Assembly: GCA_025267735.1 (NCBI GenBank)
Contig: CM046307.1
Span: 38,493,231 to 38,557,230 of the forward strand
Direction: 5' to 3'
Length of the DNA stretch: 64,000 nt
Source of the DNA: Mactra quadrangularis
Lineage: Eukaryota > Mollusca > Bivalvia > Venerida > Mactridae
A program made the translations under genes and the position numbers. The notes under the pieces were generated by a model that searched no databases, was not told the origin of the DNA, and saw only the letters and a list, made by a program, of their open reading frames with translations. Shown here piece after piece: positions 46,512 through 57,976 of this stretch (position 1 is the first letter of the stretch; every line of letters starts with the position of its first letter).

Positions 46512-48327
46512 GGCTACTGGTCTTCAACCAGTGTCTCTGCACTCAGCATGATTAATTTTTTAAAATCGGTAATATTTTCTTTCTAAATAGGTATTCATGT
46601 GCCGTTTTGCTTAGAACATCCATATTTGTCAAGTGGTTATTTACAAGTTGATAAAATAATTAATAAGGAGTCAAAACTGTTCAAATTATACCCCTTGGGT
46701 TCAATATTCTTTTAATTATACCTCAGTGTCAATATTGTTCCTCCTAGTGTCAGTATTGCCCTTATATTACCGATAAGCATGGGGTCATAACTGTTCATTG
46801 TACATGATTTTGCGTAGGGGTACGTAGAAATGGAAAATCTATAAATTAAAAAGATTTGCCATGTTCCCTATTAAGCCATGATGTGATATGAAGGGTGCTC
46901 CCTGTACTCTTGATTTCAAGAATGTTATTGTGATAGCTTGCAGTCATGTGGTAATGATAATTTTCACAAAATATCAAGTTCTCCAAGATTAAAGGATCTC
47001 TGTTTAGAGATTATATAAGGAAGATAACTGACAAAATAATCTCTAAATATCAAAGAGTAAGAAACAAATTCTTGCTGTGAAACAAATCATCATAAATTGA
47101 TGGCTCAGCACAATACTAGTCTAACTTCATGTATATATTTAGGCTGGCATGATATGCCTGAAGCGTATCGCGATATATTGCAATGCGCAAGCACCGTATT
47201 GCGTTACCTACCAGGATATATTGCTTTGCAAACAAAAGTCTCCACTGCATAATACTTCTGTCTTTAAGAACTTATTCAACTGTTCTGTATTGAAGTAAGT
47301 TATAAGATTTTTTAGGGTAATGCCTGTAGCAGACTGGAGAACACTGGGCATTTTTTCGAGTTATTGGAACTTTCCAAACGCACCCAGATTGGTTAAATTC
47401 TTTGATCTTAAGCTTAATTTCTCCACTATGTATACAGCTGACACATTGGCACGACAGAGTTATACCACCTTCCCAGATACCCATTCACATCTTGATGGAG
47501 TTAAGCAATTGCAAGTAAATTTCTTGTTCAAGAAAACTAGATGAACATTATGTTACATAAAGTTGGCAGTTCAGCAGACACAGCAGAAGGATCGATCCCT
47601 CTGCTGTGTCTGCTGAATCTGTCAACTTTAGGTTCATCGAGTGTACAATGTAGGCCAATGTTCGAATGTAAATTTGTGTTCTACTGACATCCTTCTGCTG
47701 TTAATAAAAACATGTTTTTTTTTCTCTAATTATTTTACAAATCTATTCACATAATCAGATAAACAATAGAACAAGCTTTCTTTTGTGTATAAATAAGTGA
47801 AAACTCGTTTTAATTTTGATAAACGATATAATTATTTATTTAGTACGAAAATTTTCCATGCAAGAGTTGGGTTAGATTTTTAATGAAAAAATTAGCAAGT
47901 ATATGCTGATTTCCGAGTCTTATTTTAAACCATAATTAAGACAAAACATGTCCCTGAATGACCTTTATTTTTGCTGTTTTGAGTTTGAATTAAAATCTTT
48001 GATACAACTGAAGTGATTAAAGTTAGCCGACATAGATGGCGAGACTTTGGATGCTGACGCCTGAATGGCAATAATAAGCTCTCATTCTCCTTTCGAAAAG
48101 CCGGGCTAAACTGTGCTGTTTTCCCGAATTGTATTTATCTCCATTTTTTTACCCATATATGGACGATTGTGATAAGTCACTTGGTGACAATACTTCTGTG
48201 AAAAATTAGTTGGAATCCATTGAGTTTTGTAAAATATTTCTCTATAAATTACATCTTGTCTAGCCGTTGACCAGCTAAGTAAATTGTTACTACTTCTATA
48301 AAGCTTATTGCTTTAACTTTCCAATAA
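46512..48327. other. Gene-free stretch with one long hairpin
   Basis: An open frame at 47320-47544 follows an AG and ends near a GT, but the pattern is weak and the protein is not recognised. Confidence 0.3.
47541..47639. repeat. Long hairpin centred on GGATCGATCC
   Basis: AAAGTTGGCAGTTCAGCAGA then CACAGCAGA pairs with its complement at 47595-47630 with one indel and two mismatches. Short GATGAAC/GTTCATC ends extend it after a gap. Confidence 0.85.
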
Positions 48328-48687
48328 GGGACTTTAGTCAGTTATTTCCCCTTGTATACTCTTCAAATAGGTAGGTTTTGCTAGTTGGATTACTCGGATT
48401 TTACCCTTACTTTTTAATGTCAATTTGCCAAAATTAATCTTGAATAACTTTTTTATAAATCATTTAATTTGTTTGAAATTCAAGCTAAGTATTTCTAGGG
48501 TAAAGAACAATCTAAATTTCATCACTTCTGTTAATATCTTAATACACAAGAAAGATATTAGATGAAATATTTTGTTATCCTTACATAGGAATTCAATGAT
48601 AAAATCCAAGGATTCCAACTGTAAGGACCTACTTACTAATCGGATTGCTTCAGATTTTATCAGGGGAAGATAACTGACTAAAGTCCC
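48328..48687. mobile_element. MITE copy A, 26 bp TIRs, TAA duplication (PIF/Harbinger-like)
   Basis: Starts GGGACTTTAGTCAGTTAT and ends with its complement, flanked on both sides by TAA (48325-48327 and 48688-48690). No transposase. A second full copy is at 57977-58337. Three-base TWA duplications are typical of PIF/Harbinger elements; the assignment is inferred. Confidence 0.85.
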
Positions 48688-48957
48688 TAATAGTACCTTC
48701 CTAGTAGAAATGCATTCATTTCATGAAAGTTAGGAGTGGGTCGACCTATATAATCGTTTAAAAGATATCTAAATTTATAGTATATAAAGGTGTATGAATC
48801 CATTTGCCCACATGGTTCCATAGAAATACAGGGATGGATGAGTTCACTTGCACGGGGCAGGGTTGTGTTCAAAAGCTTTCCTATTATTTACTAACCATCC
48901 GATTTCGTACATCTGAACTTTTTTGAAAATGGCATTGTCATAGCTTTATACTGATGT

Positions 48958-49581
48958 ATTTATTATGAATATACACTCATAATCAATAAAATTAAATGTG
49001 AGTCCATTTCCTACAAAAAATTATAGACGCGCAAAAAAAATTCAAAGATTAATCCAACTTTGAACGTTCCAAGAATTCGTTTATACATAATATTACGCGA
49101 AAAGTTCATTACATTTGCTTAAAAATGATGTCCAGTTAAAAAAATATGTTGAGAAAAAAGTTACGGCGTGGATCCATGCAATCTCAATATCAATGGGATA
49201 TCATACATACAATGCAATAGTTGACAGTTCAAATTATCAACCCTTGGAAAATAATATCAACCTCGGCTAGCGTCTCGGTTGATATTATTTTCCTCGAGTT
49301 GATAATCTGTACCGTCACCCTCACTGCCATGTGTTATTCATATAATATTTATTAATGAATAAAAAAGGTGGGTCCATTCACTCCAACATAAAATATACGC
49401 GCAAAAAAAAATATCAAAGAATACATCTAAGTTTGAACGTTTGTAGAAATCGTTTTTATAAAATCTGATTTTAAAAAGTAAAACATACACGAACACAACA
49501 TAACATTGGCTTTAGAATGATGTAAAGTTTATAAAAATATGTTAAGGAATAAAAAAGTTATGTGGTGGGTCCATGTAATCT
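48958..49581 (+). repeat. Diverged direct duplication with a palindrome between the copies
   Basis: 48958-49183 and 49333-49581 share ATACGCGCAAAAAAAA-type, TTTGAACGTT, AATGATGT and GTGGGTCCAT-type blocks at about 385 bp spacing. A partial third unit lies near 49690-49760. Confidence 0.7.
49233..49306. repeat. Hairpin with arms of about 30 bp
   Basis: ATTATCAACCCTTGGAAAAT then AATATCAACC pairs with the complement at 49277-49306, around a loop containing GCTAGC. Confidence 0.85.
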
Positions 49582-49879
49582 TTGAGAGATTTTTTTTGTA
49601 AATTATCGTTGAAAATGAGTCATATTCAATCTGATTTAATATACATTTTTTGCCGTCAGATTTTTGTTTTATATTTCTATAAAGCGTATTGTCTTGGCTT
49701 TCCAACCTTCATATAAAAATATATTCATTATCAAGAAAGTTAAAGGGTGGGTCCATGAAGTCGTTCCATTTTCTCTAAAAACATTGATGGATCCAGGGAT
49801 CCTGTCCGAAACTTTCCGCCACTTTCCCGCCATATTGCCACTTCCTTATATGGTCGGCTCAGATTTGCCCAACACCTCT

Positions 49880-50600
49880 CATAGATCATTCGGAACTACC
49901 TCTGATATGACTGCGTAACATACGTTGATCGTCAGTAAACGAGGTCACCCGAGCGGTTTTCCGAAAGCTCATAGATAGGCGTATCTTTCCATAGGCAATT
50001 AAAGAATGAATAAATGTAAGAACATCAGGATGCCGAGAATTCCAAGTGTTAAAGCTAGACAATGACTTAGTTCTAATTATATAATATCAACATCCATGTC
50101 AGCGATTGTCCGATGTCGGTCGAGTCTCCTTGACGTCGGCCGGGTGCTTTGAAGTTGGTTCGTCGAAGTTTTACATTCACTGTACTTAAGGAATCTCTAA
50201 CAAATCAACTCCTTTTCATTGGGACAGACAACTGCATCCGGAAAACTACTCGGATGATTCCGTAAACTGACTCTCGCCGAGGTGTTCTGTACGTAACAAT
50301 GATAAACTTAATGTCGACTATTACCGAGATGCTAAATAATGTCTTCGTGCTACTCCGTTACAATAATGTGCAAATATTTTCTCACTTGTAATGACAAAAG
50401 AAATGTCTTGATTCTCGTGAATAGAGTGAACTTGCTTGACTGACAGTTTTAACTCAGCTGCTTAGCGTACTTGTAAGTGTTTATCTAACAATGACCATTT
50501 GCCCCTGACGAATAATACGTACTATTCAGTATTCACTCGACTAACCACGTGATTGCTCTTTTTTGAATGGTAAGGTTAGCGCGTGAAACCATTGGGTTTA
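49880..50600. other. CpG-richer stretch without a gene
   Basis: Contains a possible relative of the 2405-2650 element ends (TTCGGAACTACCTC at 49889, CTCGCCGAGGTGTTC at about 50272); too diverged to be sure. An E-box-like CCACGTGA lies near 50545. Confidence 0.3.
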
Positions 50601-50653
50601 GCGCCATTTTTGTTTGCTGATATTCTATATGGATTGTCGGATTTTATATTCGG
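50580..50653 (+). other. Candidate first noncoding exon
   Basis: GCGCCATTTTTG sequence followed by a strong donor CGG|GTAAGTT at 50654. No coding frame. Could begin a noncoding RNA or a 5' UTR; the start is not defined. Confidence 0.25.
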
Positions 50654-53084
50654 GTAAGTTCTTTATGTTTCTAATTAATATTATTGAAATTTATGACACA
50701 TAATTGGTTTTAATAGACTGTATTTAAGTTTAGTTTGTATATTACAAAACTTAGAAAACTTAATTTCAACTATTATTGGATTGACGATACTTTCTTGTAC
50801 CCCACCCACTAATCACGCATTGCAAGATTGGCGCGAAAACCGCACGTGAACGTCGGCCATCTTGTTTGGAGTGAAACAAGTCCTAAAAAACGAGGACTTA
50901 CGTAAAATTTAGTGTGTCAATTTATTGGAATTTGTAATTATTTCTGCACATTTACGGAATGGGAATTATCATTAAACAGAAAATTCGCATTGCATTGGAT
51001 TAAAGTGATTTTACGGATTTATTTCATTACCCCACTCACCGGAGCTCGTTGTTTCAGGACGTGGGGCAACCCACAATAATTCATATTCTAACCAGTGTGC
51101 TTTTCAATGGAATTTTTTACAACCATAGTATTGAATCGTGTATACAATCGTGTTCTTCTTAATTTAATTGAAAGGAGAAGTTCCAAGATTGGTTTCTTCG
51201 TTTCACATTACCCCACCCACATCTCCAGAACCGCGTTTAGACGGAAAATTTATTGGATACAAGGATTGGAATTTAAGTACAAGGTTTGGAATTAATCGTC
51301 ACATGGATATTTATGTGTTTTAATTGTAAATTATCTTCGTATTTACGTGTACCCCGTCTTTTACGGGATTTGTCATTATATTCATTCATTGACTCAAACG
51401 GATTTCAGGGCCGGATCCAGAAGGGTCGTAAGTGGGGGGCACAGGGGGTGGGTTCGGGAGGGGTACCCCCTCCCGACGGTATAGAAATTTTTGAGTTTTT
51501 AACACGTCAAAGGTGCAAATCTGAGCACTTTAGTTTAAAATGCTCTTTTAAACAAATTGAATGAAGCTAAAACTAGGTTAATTATCTTTTTTTTCTGTAG
51601 AAAAGTGATGCAATGCGTAACAATTCAGATTCATGTGATTTATTAGCTTCTTATAAATATTCATAAATAAAGAAAATGCCTTTATGTGAGTTAGATCAGA
51701 GGGCCTGACACAGAGGAGTCGTTATTGGGGAGTACGGTTGGGGTGGGTAAAAAATTTTGAATTTTCGCATGTCAAAGGTGTAAATCTGAGCACTTTTGAA
51801 CACACTTTAAAAGGATAAAATGAAGCTAAAATTTGGTAAATTATCATTACATTTTAAGCACTTTTGGGCACTACCTAGGGAATATTGAGCGCTATAATTG
51901 AGGTATCCTTCATGCATGTGCCCGTTTTGTTCGTTTAAATTTAATTTGTTGGCTTAATAAATCCCATTCTCGTACCCCGAAGTTTTCAAGGCATTCTTAT
52001 GGACCCTCATTTAAACCTTATTCATGTATACTTTGTAGAACTTTAGTTTAATTGACTTGCTGAGATAGACTTTAAAATGAGTTACTGTGTTAGCTTTGGT
52101 TTCTGAGTCAAGGCTTGTTGCTTTCATATTTTCTAATCTCTGAATTCAAGAATTACTTCTAAAGTCATCAAAGTATGGGCTATTAATGAAAAACTTCAAT
52201 CTGATTAAAACCCAATCTAAAATTTTCCCCTCGCATACTTGCTCTACAGGATCTTTGTTTACAGAGATTGGAAATACTTTTAATTATGTACACATGCATT
52301 GCCTTATGCAATTAGTTTGATATCAGGGTAATTGATTTGGATCATTGAGAATTACTTTATTCAAATACAATGTAGTTGGGCAAATGGATACTATCATGAT
52401 TTACTATATAACATAATAAATTGGGCTAATGTTTTAGAAAATTTAAGGCAATGAATGACTGTAAACATCCAGATCCAATGAATTTATTATGTATACAATT
52501 GTACATCAGAAATGAGACAATCCATTTCTGGGGTAGGCAACTTGAATATAAAATGTGTGAAATTCATTGTAACAAAATTAGCATGATGGATACCACCATC
52601 TGTTGGTAAATCGTGCTTGTGTTGGTTAAATTGTGTTGGTTAAAATCTGTTCCATTACACTTACAACTAAGACAATCGTAAAACATATCACATGTTTATG
52701 TTATTGTCATCCTGAGCGTCCCTCGTAGTGGATTAGTTTATTCTATTGTTATTATAAACAGTGTTTTGTTTTTTGTACGCACTTTATATGTATAAATCAA
52801 TTTTCAAAACATGGCTTGTTATTGTACTTTTAATTTTGGATCCATCCATTTATGGGGTAGACATATGAGTCTAGACTCTTGTGTAGCAGTTTCAAAGTAA
52901 TTCTTATGAAAACAAAATCATTATTAAGTATGTATGGCTCAGTGAAAATATATAGATATAACTCACTTGTTTTTTATATAGATTTTAAATAAAAGAATAT
53001 TTCTGAATATATTCATCCATCCCTATTTTTGACAGACTGATCCTTTGTTAAATCGATGTGCCAAGTTAAAAAAATCCACTAATA
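50654..53084. other. Gene-free stretch with GC-rich repeat motifs
   Basis: A GC-rich module (GGGCCGGATCCAGAAGGG, 51409) and a diverged second unit (51703) share GTCAAAGGTG and AAATCTGAGCACTTT at about 290 bp spacing. GGCCATCTTG near 50857 has the form of a YY1-type site. 52820-53075 belongs to the dispersed family also seen at 30350 and 36781. Confidence 0.45.
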
Positions 53085-53815
53085 TAGGTCGTTTTTGTTA
53101 ATTCTTGACCCCTATTTGCCGTAAATATCTTTTAAACGATAACAGCGATTTTGCTAAAAATTTTAATACAATCTTATTTTAATTTTACCTTTTAGGATTA
53201 AAATTTTCAGAATTTTTAATAGATACATAAAAAAGTTTTCCATAAGGTACAATGCAAAATATTTGGAATTTTTTATCAAAAATCCGGCGGGAGGTAAAAT
53301 CAGCTGTTCTGAGTATAACATTGTCATACTTCCAGTGTATTTATACAAAGTCCCGTGCATTTACTGTAAATTTGTCGCTTAAATAAACACTCGACGGTCT
53401 ACTGAATTGTAAAGCAGAGGCACGTCTTTAAAATCGTACGTGTAGAATTTGTATAGATTTTGACGATGCAGACGACAGTGATGATGATATTTGAGTTTGT
53501 ATATATACTGTTATACTTTGTTATCAAATAAAATTTCTAACCGGGCCTCATATTTAGCTATTATTTTGTATCTACTGTTATGTGGCTGTTCTGATTATGG
53601 CACATACCCATTTAACAAAAGTCGCTTTTTGGCTTCAAAATTTGCATTGCATGTCTATGGGAAGTATGTTATGTAATTAAAGAAAAATTCTGAATTTTTG
53701 GATTTGAGAAGGAAAATGCTAGTTATGATCTCATACAAAATTTGAGTTAATTCCATCCGATAGTTATTGAGATAATTCATGATTTTAGGGGTCCAGCTTT
53801 ACCGCAAACGACCTA
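53085..53815. mobile_element. TIR element of 731 bp with TA duplication
   Basis: Starts TAGGTCGTTT and ends AAACGACCTA, flanked by TA on both sides (53083-53084, 53816-53817). A GACCCC/GGGGTC pair follows inside. No transposase; a TA target suggests a Tc1/mariner-type non-autonomous element. Confidence 0.7.
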
Positions 53816-53898
53816 TACATTTATTTACTTAATGTATAAATCAATTTATTAAAAAAAATAGTAACTATATGGTTTTTTTTTGTTTTGTTTTTTTCAGG

Positions 53899-54011
53899 TC
53901 TGATTGTGACACATATATCTATTCATGAATATCAACTATATTAGTAATGATAGATTATAATTTATGGTAAATGGTATTTATAATTGTGGATTACAAGCTA
54001 GACAGTCTTAT
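53899..54011 (+). other. Candidate noncoding internal exon
   Basis: Acceptor TTTTTTTCAG|GTCTG and donor TTAT|GTGAGT. Stops in all plus frames. Part of a possible noncoding transcript with 50653, 59602 and 60165. Confidence 0.25.
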
Positions 54012-54490
54012 GTGAGTATTTGTTGTTTTAACTTATTGGTTTTTTAACTGATCTCAGTTTAACATTGACTTGTATTTTATATCATATCATGGACATATAT
54101 ACAGTACCCACCAAAGTTTGGAGACATTTTCACTTTGTAAGCCTAATACATAGGTTTTTCAAAACTTGATTACTGTTTATTTTGAAATAATTTTAGTTTA
54201 GCTTTTTTTGTTATGGTATTTTTGTAGTTGAGACTACCAACTTAACCTTAAATCTATGTTATAGAAAAGAACTACATTGAACTTGGTTTTGGAGGCTTAA
54301 GGATATCAGATGCTGAATCTTATAAATGTGATGCATTCACTAAATTTGTTTTTATTTTATCACCAACCATTTTAAATATATTAAAAGTTATGGTTCTACC
54401 AAAAAATACTTAAAAATTAAGAATTTCATTTAATGTCTTTTGTTGCCAAACTTTTGTTGGGCACTGTATATAATGTTATCTAATGGAAGG
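54012..54490. other. AT-rich gene-free stretch
   Basis: ACAGTACCCACCAAAGTTTG near 54102 and TTTTGTTGGGCACTGTATAT near 54450 form a weak inverted pair of the kind found at the ends of Tc1-like MITEs. Confidence 0.4.
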
Positions 54491-54658
54491 TATAGTAAGA
54501 TTTCTTTCACCTTACAAAGGTCACAGCGCTTACCGTTGTAAATATGGGCTAAACCATTATAAAATAGGTTGTTCAGAAGGTTTATTCTCCGATGATTTAT
54601 TCCCCTTGGTCAATGTTTAATTGTAATCAAATTTATAATGTAGCAATTATTGAAAAAC

Positions 54659-54740
54659 GGCTTAGCACAGTGGATACAGCTGCGTCTAAAATAACGTTTT
54701 TGACACAGTGGTCGGCGGTTCAAATCCTATGCTGGTTTCA
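54659..54740 (+). repeat. tRNA-like module, plus strand
   Basis: CTTAGCACAGTGGATACAGC (A-box-like) and CGGCGGTTCAAATCC (B-box) 50 bp apart. Degenerate cloverleaf. Confidence 0.6.
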
Positions 54741-54984
54741 ATTTTTTTCATTGGATATTTTAAATGTTGTTTTTTTCATTTTATTTCACCGAAATTTAAT
54801 CGCATAATCATTTCATTACAATATTAAACTAATACAACAACTCAGCAATCGTCTTCATTCTCATATACACTCTTTGTGTGCACGAGATTCACGAGGGAGA
54901 AAAACTTGGATAATTTATATAATACTGACACCATATTATAAATAAGATGAAAAAAAATGTAGCAAGGTTTTAGTCTGAAAAAAT

Positions 54985-55056
54985 ATGCTACTGGGATTTG
55001 AACCTTAAACCTTGAGGTCTGACGGCCGACGAGTTACCACTGGGCTAAGGATATCA
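54985..55056 (-). repeat. tRNA-like module, minus strand
   Basis: On the minus strand CCTTAGCCCAGTGGTAACTC (A-box) and GGTTCAAATCCCAGTAGCA (B-box); closer to a normal tRNA spacing than its partner. Confidence 0.65.
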
Positions 55057-55233
55057 GTTAGTGAGATGCGTCAAAAGTAATTGTAATTAACGCTTGCTAG
55101 TATTGTATTGCACACCTGTTCACCGCATTCGGATCTTCTTCATGAATATTCAATGCACTTTGACCTTCGTAAGGTGAAAGAAATCTAACTAATAAACTAT
55201 ACTGAATTTGTCACTAAGAAAAAACAGTAGCGT

Positions 55234-55537
55234 GTTCAATTACACAAAACGTTACAGAACGTTACATAACTATACATTCGGAACTCCTCAGCCATTCGCT
55301 GCGAATAACCTAATCTAATACACAAATATGAGATTGTTAAGGCAATGAGTAATGTTTCAAAATTTACGGACTAAAAACGAAACATCACTCAATGCCTAAA
55401 CGATCATACATTTGTTTACTTTAACACCGGTAGTTTCAAAATAGCGTCTAAAAATGTCCGAGATTATTCACAGCAAATGGCCGAGGAGTTCCGAATGTAT
55501 CGTTACGGAACATTTGTAACGTTCCCGGTAACTGAAC
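55234..55537. mobile_element. Palindromic MITE, about 74 bp arms
   Basis: The left arm (GTTCAATTACACAAAACGTT to GCTGCGAATAA) and the right arm (TTATTCACAGCAAATGGCCG to GTAACTGAAC) are complementary with few changes. The 155 bp centre holds a second stem (GGCAATGAGTAATGTTTC with GAAACATCACTCAATGCC). A lone arm lies at 46438. Confidence 0.9.
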
Positions 55538-55623
55538 GCAGGGCTGTCTGATGTAGCTATCACTGTAAAGTATAACCTAATAATCAATTTTGAATTAATT
55601 AGAACTCCATGTACAGTAATATT

Positions 55624-55933
55624 GTTTTGTTTGTTTTTGTTGGGTTGCCATAGAAACACATAGTATAGGTCATATAACGGTGGTCAGTCAACCTACTCAC
55701 TGTTCCTGAAAGGCTAAATCACTGGATTTAGCTGTTTACCAACTACTAAGTGAATACTTTCGTCAGTGACTGACAACTGCCCTACATAATCAAGAATCAT
55801 TGGTAAAAGGGAGAATGGCAGTAGAAATAATTTCATGACCAAGCTCCATGAAAGTATGCCCTGCTTGTGTATCAAATCCTTGACCCCTCGATCAGTAGAC
55901 TTACATGTTACCATCTGAGCTAGTCAGGCGGCT
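55624..55933 (-). repeat. Full-length tRNA-derived SINE, diverged head
   Basis: Same family as 6598-6901 and 38317-38620. The head still shows TAGCTCAGATGGTA, but the B-box has decayed (GGATTTGATACAC), so pol III transcription is doubtful. Confidence 0.85.
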
Positions 55934-56240
55934 ACAGTACTCTTAACCTATGGTATTAATAGTGAAACAGTTTTAATATGGGACTTACGATCTTTCACTG
56001 AATTACTAATTTGTCAATATTGTTAATGTGGATTAAACAGAAATAAAATTTGAGTATACCATCTTTACATAACTCTTTAGATATTGAAATCTCTTAATTG
56101 CAGGGACAATATAAAAAGTTGTCGTATTTGACCCTGATGACCTATGTATATTAGGGTTTTAGCAACTTATTACTGCTAGTAAACATTTGGTTCAGGCAAG
56201 TTAAATATACTGTCTGGTTGTCCAACTGTGGAACATTGTT

Positions 56241-57099
56241 CAGGGTTCTGCCAAGGATTTGACTGACTGGGGACAATGGCCCCATTAGTCTAAAAAGGTG
56301 GGGACAATTGTAAATTTTCTTGCGCCCAGTATAAAGAACCACAAAAAGAATGTCATTACTTTCTAATAGTAGATCTATTCATTATATAATGTCAGGGAAT
56401 TAGATACATGTTATCTATGTCTCTGATAATGTATACTAACTTAATTTAAAACAAACATTTTTCATAGATAGAATCTATTTGATAGCATACCGAAACCTCT
56501 TTCACAGGCCTGTGAAAAAACCCATGTCATATATATTATCAGAAAGTAATCAAAATACAGTAGCTTTTGATCCTAACTTTTAGCATGCTTTGAGCTCTTT
56601 GATTTTGATGACGTTCTAAACATAGAACAAAGCTGTCAATAGCATGAAAAAATAAACTGACTTTATCGTGTAAACACCACACATTCAACATGAATTTCTG
56701 GCGTGATTTTCTCATGTACACGATTATTTATACAGCAATGTACACAATAGATCATAAAAATATATTTACATGCCAAAAATGCAATTGTAACGTATTTTCG
56801 TGACCCTACGAAAATTACAGCAAATATGTAATGAAACTATCGAGAATCGACGTAAGTTCTGCGAGTCATCAAGCATTGAATTGAGTTGTTCTTATTGATT
56901 GGATAATTGTGCTGTTAACAACCAATCAGATTTGGCTTTTTTAGATTGTTTTGAAAGGTAAAATGCTGACGAATACGAATTTTGGCAACGTGGTTGTCAG
57001 AAATTTGATGCGCCGATGGCCCACCTGCGTGAGTCATTATGCGACATTCATCTTTTTTACGCGGCAATGACGCAAGGGCGCATCCTTGGCAGAACCCTG
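56241..57099. mobile_element. TIR element of 859 bp with perfect 18 bp ends and 6 bp duplication
   Basis: CAGGGTTCTGCCAAGGAT is exactly mirrored at 57082-57099. ATTGTT flanks both ends (56235-56240, 57100-57105). No transposase frame. CAGGG termini resemble hAT ends, but a 6 bp duplication is not the hAT rule. Confidence 0.85.
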
Positions 57100-57434
57100 A
57101 TTGTTTAAAATTTATTGTTGAGCTCTGTAATTGTAAAACCTGTTTTGTAATACTGTATTCAACTTTTCAGATGTTACAGTAGATGAAGTCAGATGTATTG
57201 GTAAAGTTTCAATAAAATGCTGCCTCTGTGTTTGACATCTACATATTATGAAATTATGATACTATATGTTGTCATCAGTTCTCTAGACTTTCAACTATGG
57301 GTCTGCACAAGACAAGTCTGGTGAGCGTCTTGATATATTGTACATTCATTGAACATGTAGATTTATGTGTTTTCTTCATAGCTAGCTAATACATTTTAGG
57401 AAGCAGACTGTTAATTACAAAGGATGGTATACTA

Positions 57435-57929
57435 CAGCACTCAAATTTAACAAAAAATTGGACTTGCACATTTTTGCAAGTTGATTTTATTTAAACTTGC
57501 AAAATGAAAAAAAAAAACTTGCATTCTATTGTCAAAACTTTAATAGCATACATAATAACTATTCTTATATGCAATATAAAAACAACACAGTAGTATATTT
57601 AATTGTAGATAGAATGAGGTCATTATTTTGGAATAGACAAAGAATATCAAACATGTTTTTACTTTGAATCTTCAATTAATACCATTGATCTATCTGACTG
57701 TTTCAATGCTGATTGTAGCAGGCTACATCTGTAAACCCGGTCTTCCGTGGTTAACTTCACCGTTCGGGCTCTACATGGGCTCGAACCCACATTAAAACAA
57801 GTAAAGTTCAGAAAGTAATATTTTGTGTCAATTCAACTTGTGAAAAAATGCTAGTCAAAATAAAAATTACTTGTAATTTAAAAAATCCTCTTGCATTTTG
57901 CAAGTATGCGAGCTTAAATTTCTAGCCCT
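57435..57929. mobile_element. Non-autonomous hAT-like element with exact 8 bp duplication
   Basis: GTATACTA occurs at 57427-57434 and 57930-57937. The ends, CAGCACTCAAATTTAA and the complement of AGGGCTAGAAATTTAA, are imperfect inverted repeats. It contains GGGTTCGAGCCC (B-box-like, minus strand) near 57775 without a visible A-box. Confidence 0.75.
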
Positions 57930-57976
57930 GTATACTAGTACTGGTTCTTCCCAGGAAATGTTGGTTATGTGAATTA

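Larger units (their letters stand above)
54491..55202. mobile_element. TIR element carrying two facing tRNA-like modules
   Basis: AGATTTCTTTCACCTTACAA at 54498 pairs with the complement of 55161-55186 (25 of 26), and TATAGT flanks mirror each other. Inside lie tRNA-like sequences at 54659-54740 (plus) and 54985-55056 (minus). Confidence 0.75.

Noticed and set aside
47320..47544. 74-codon frame bounded by AG and GT
   Set aside because: Flanking splice signals are weak, the reverse strand is equally open, and no partner exon was found.
49889..50290. Second copy of the 2405-2650 MITE
   Set aside because: TTCGGAACTACCTC and CTCGCCGAGGTGTTC recall its ends, but the match is too short and the spacing differs.
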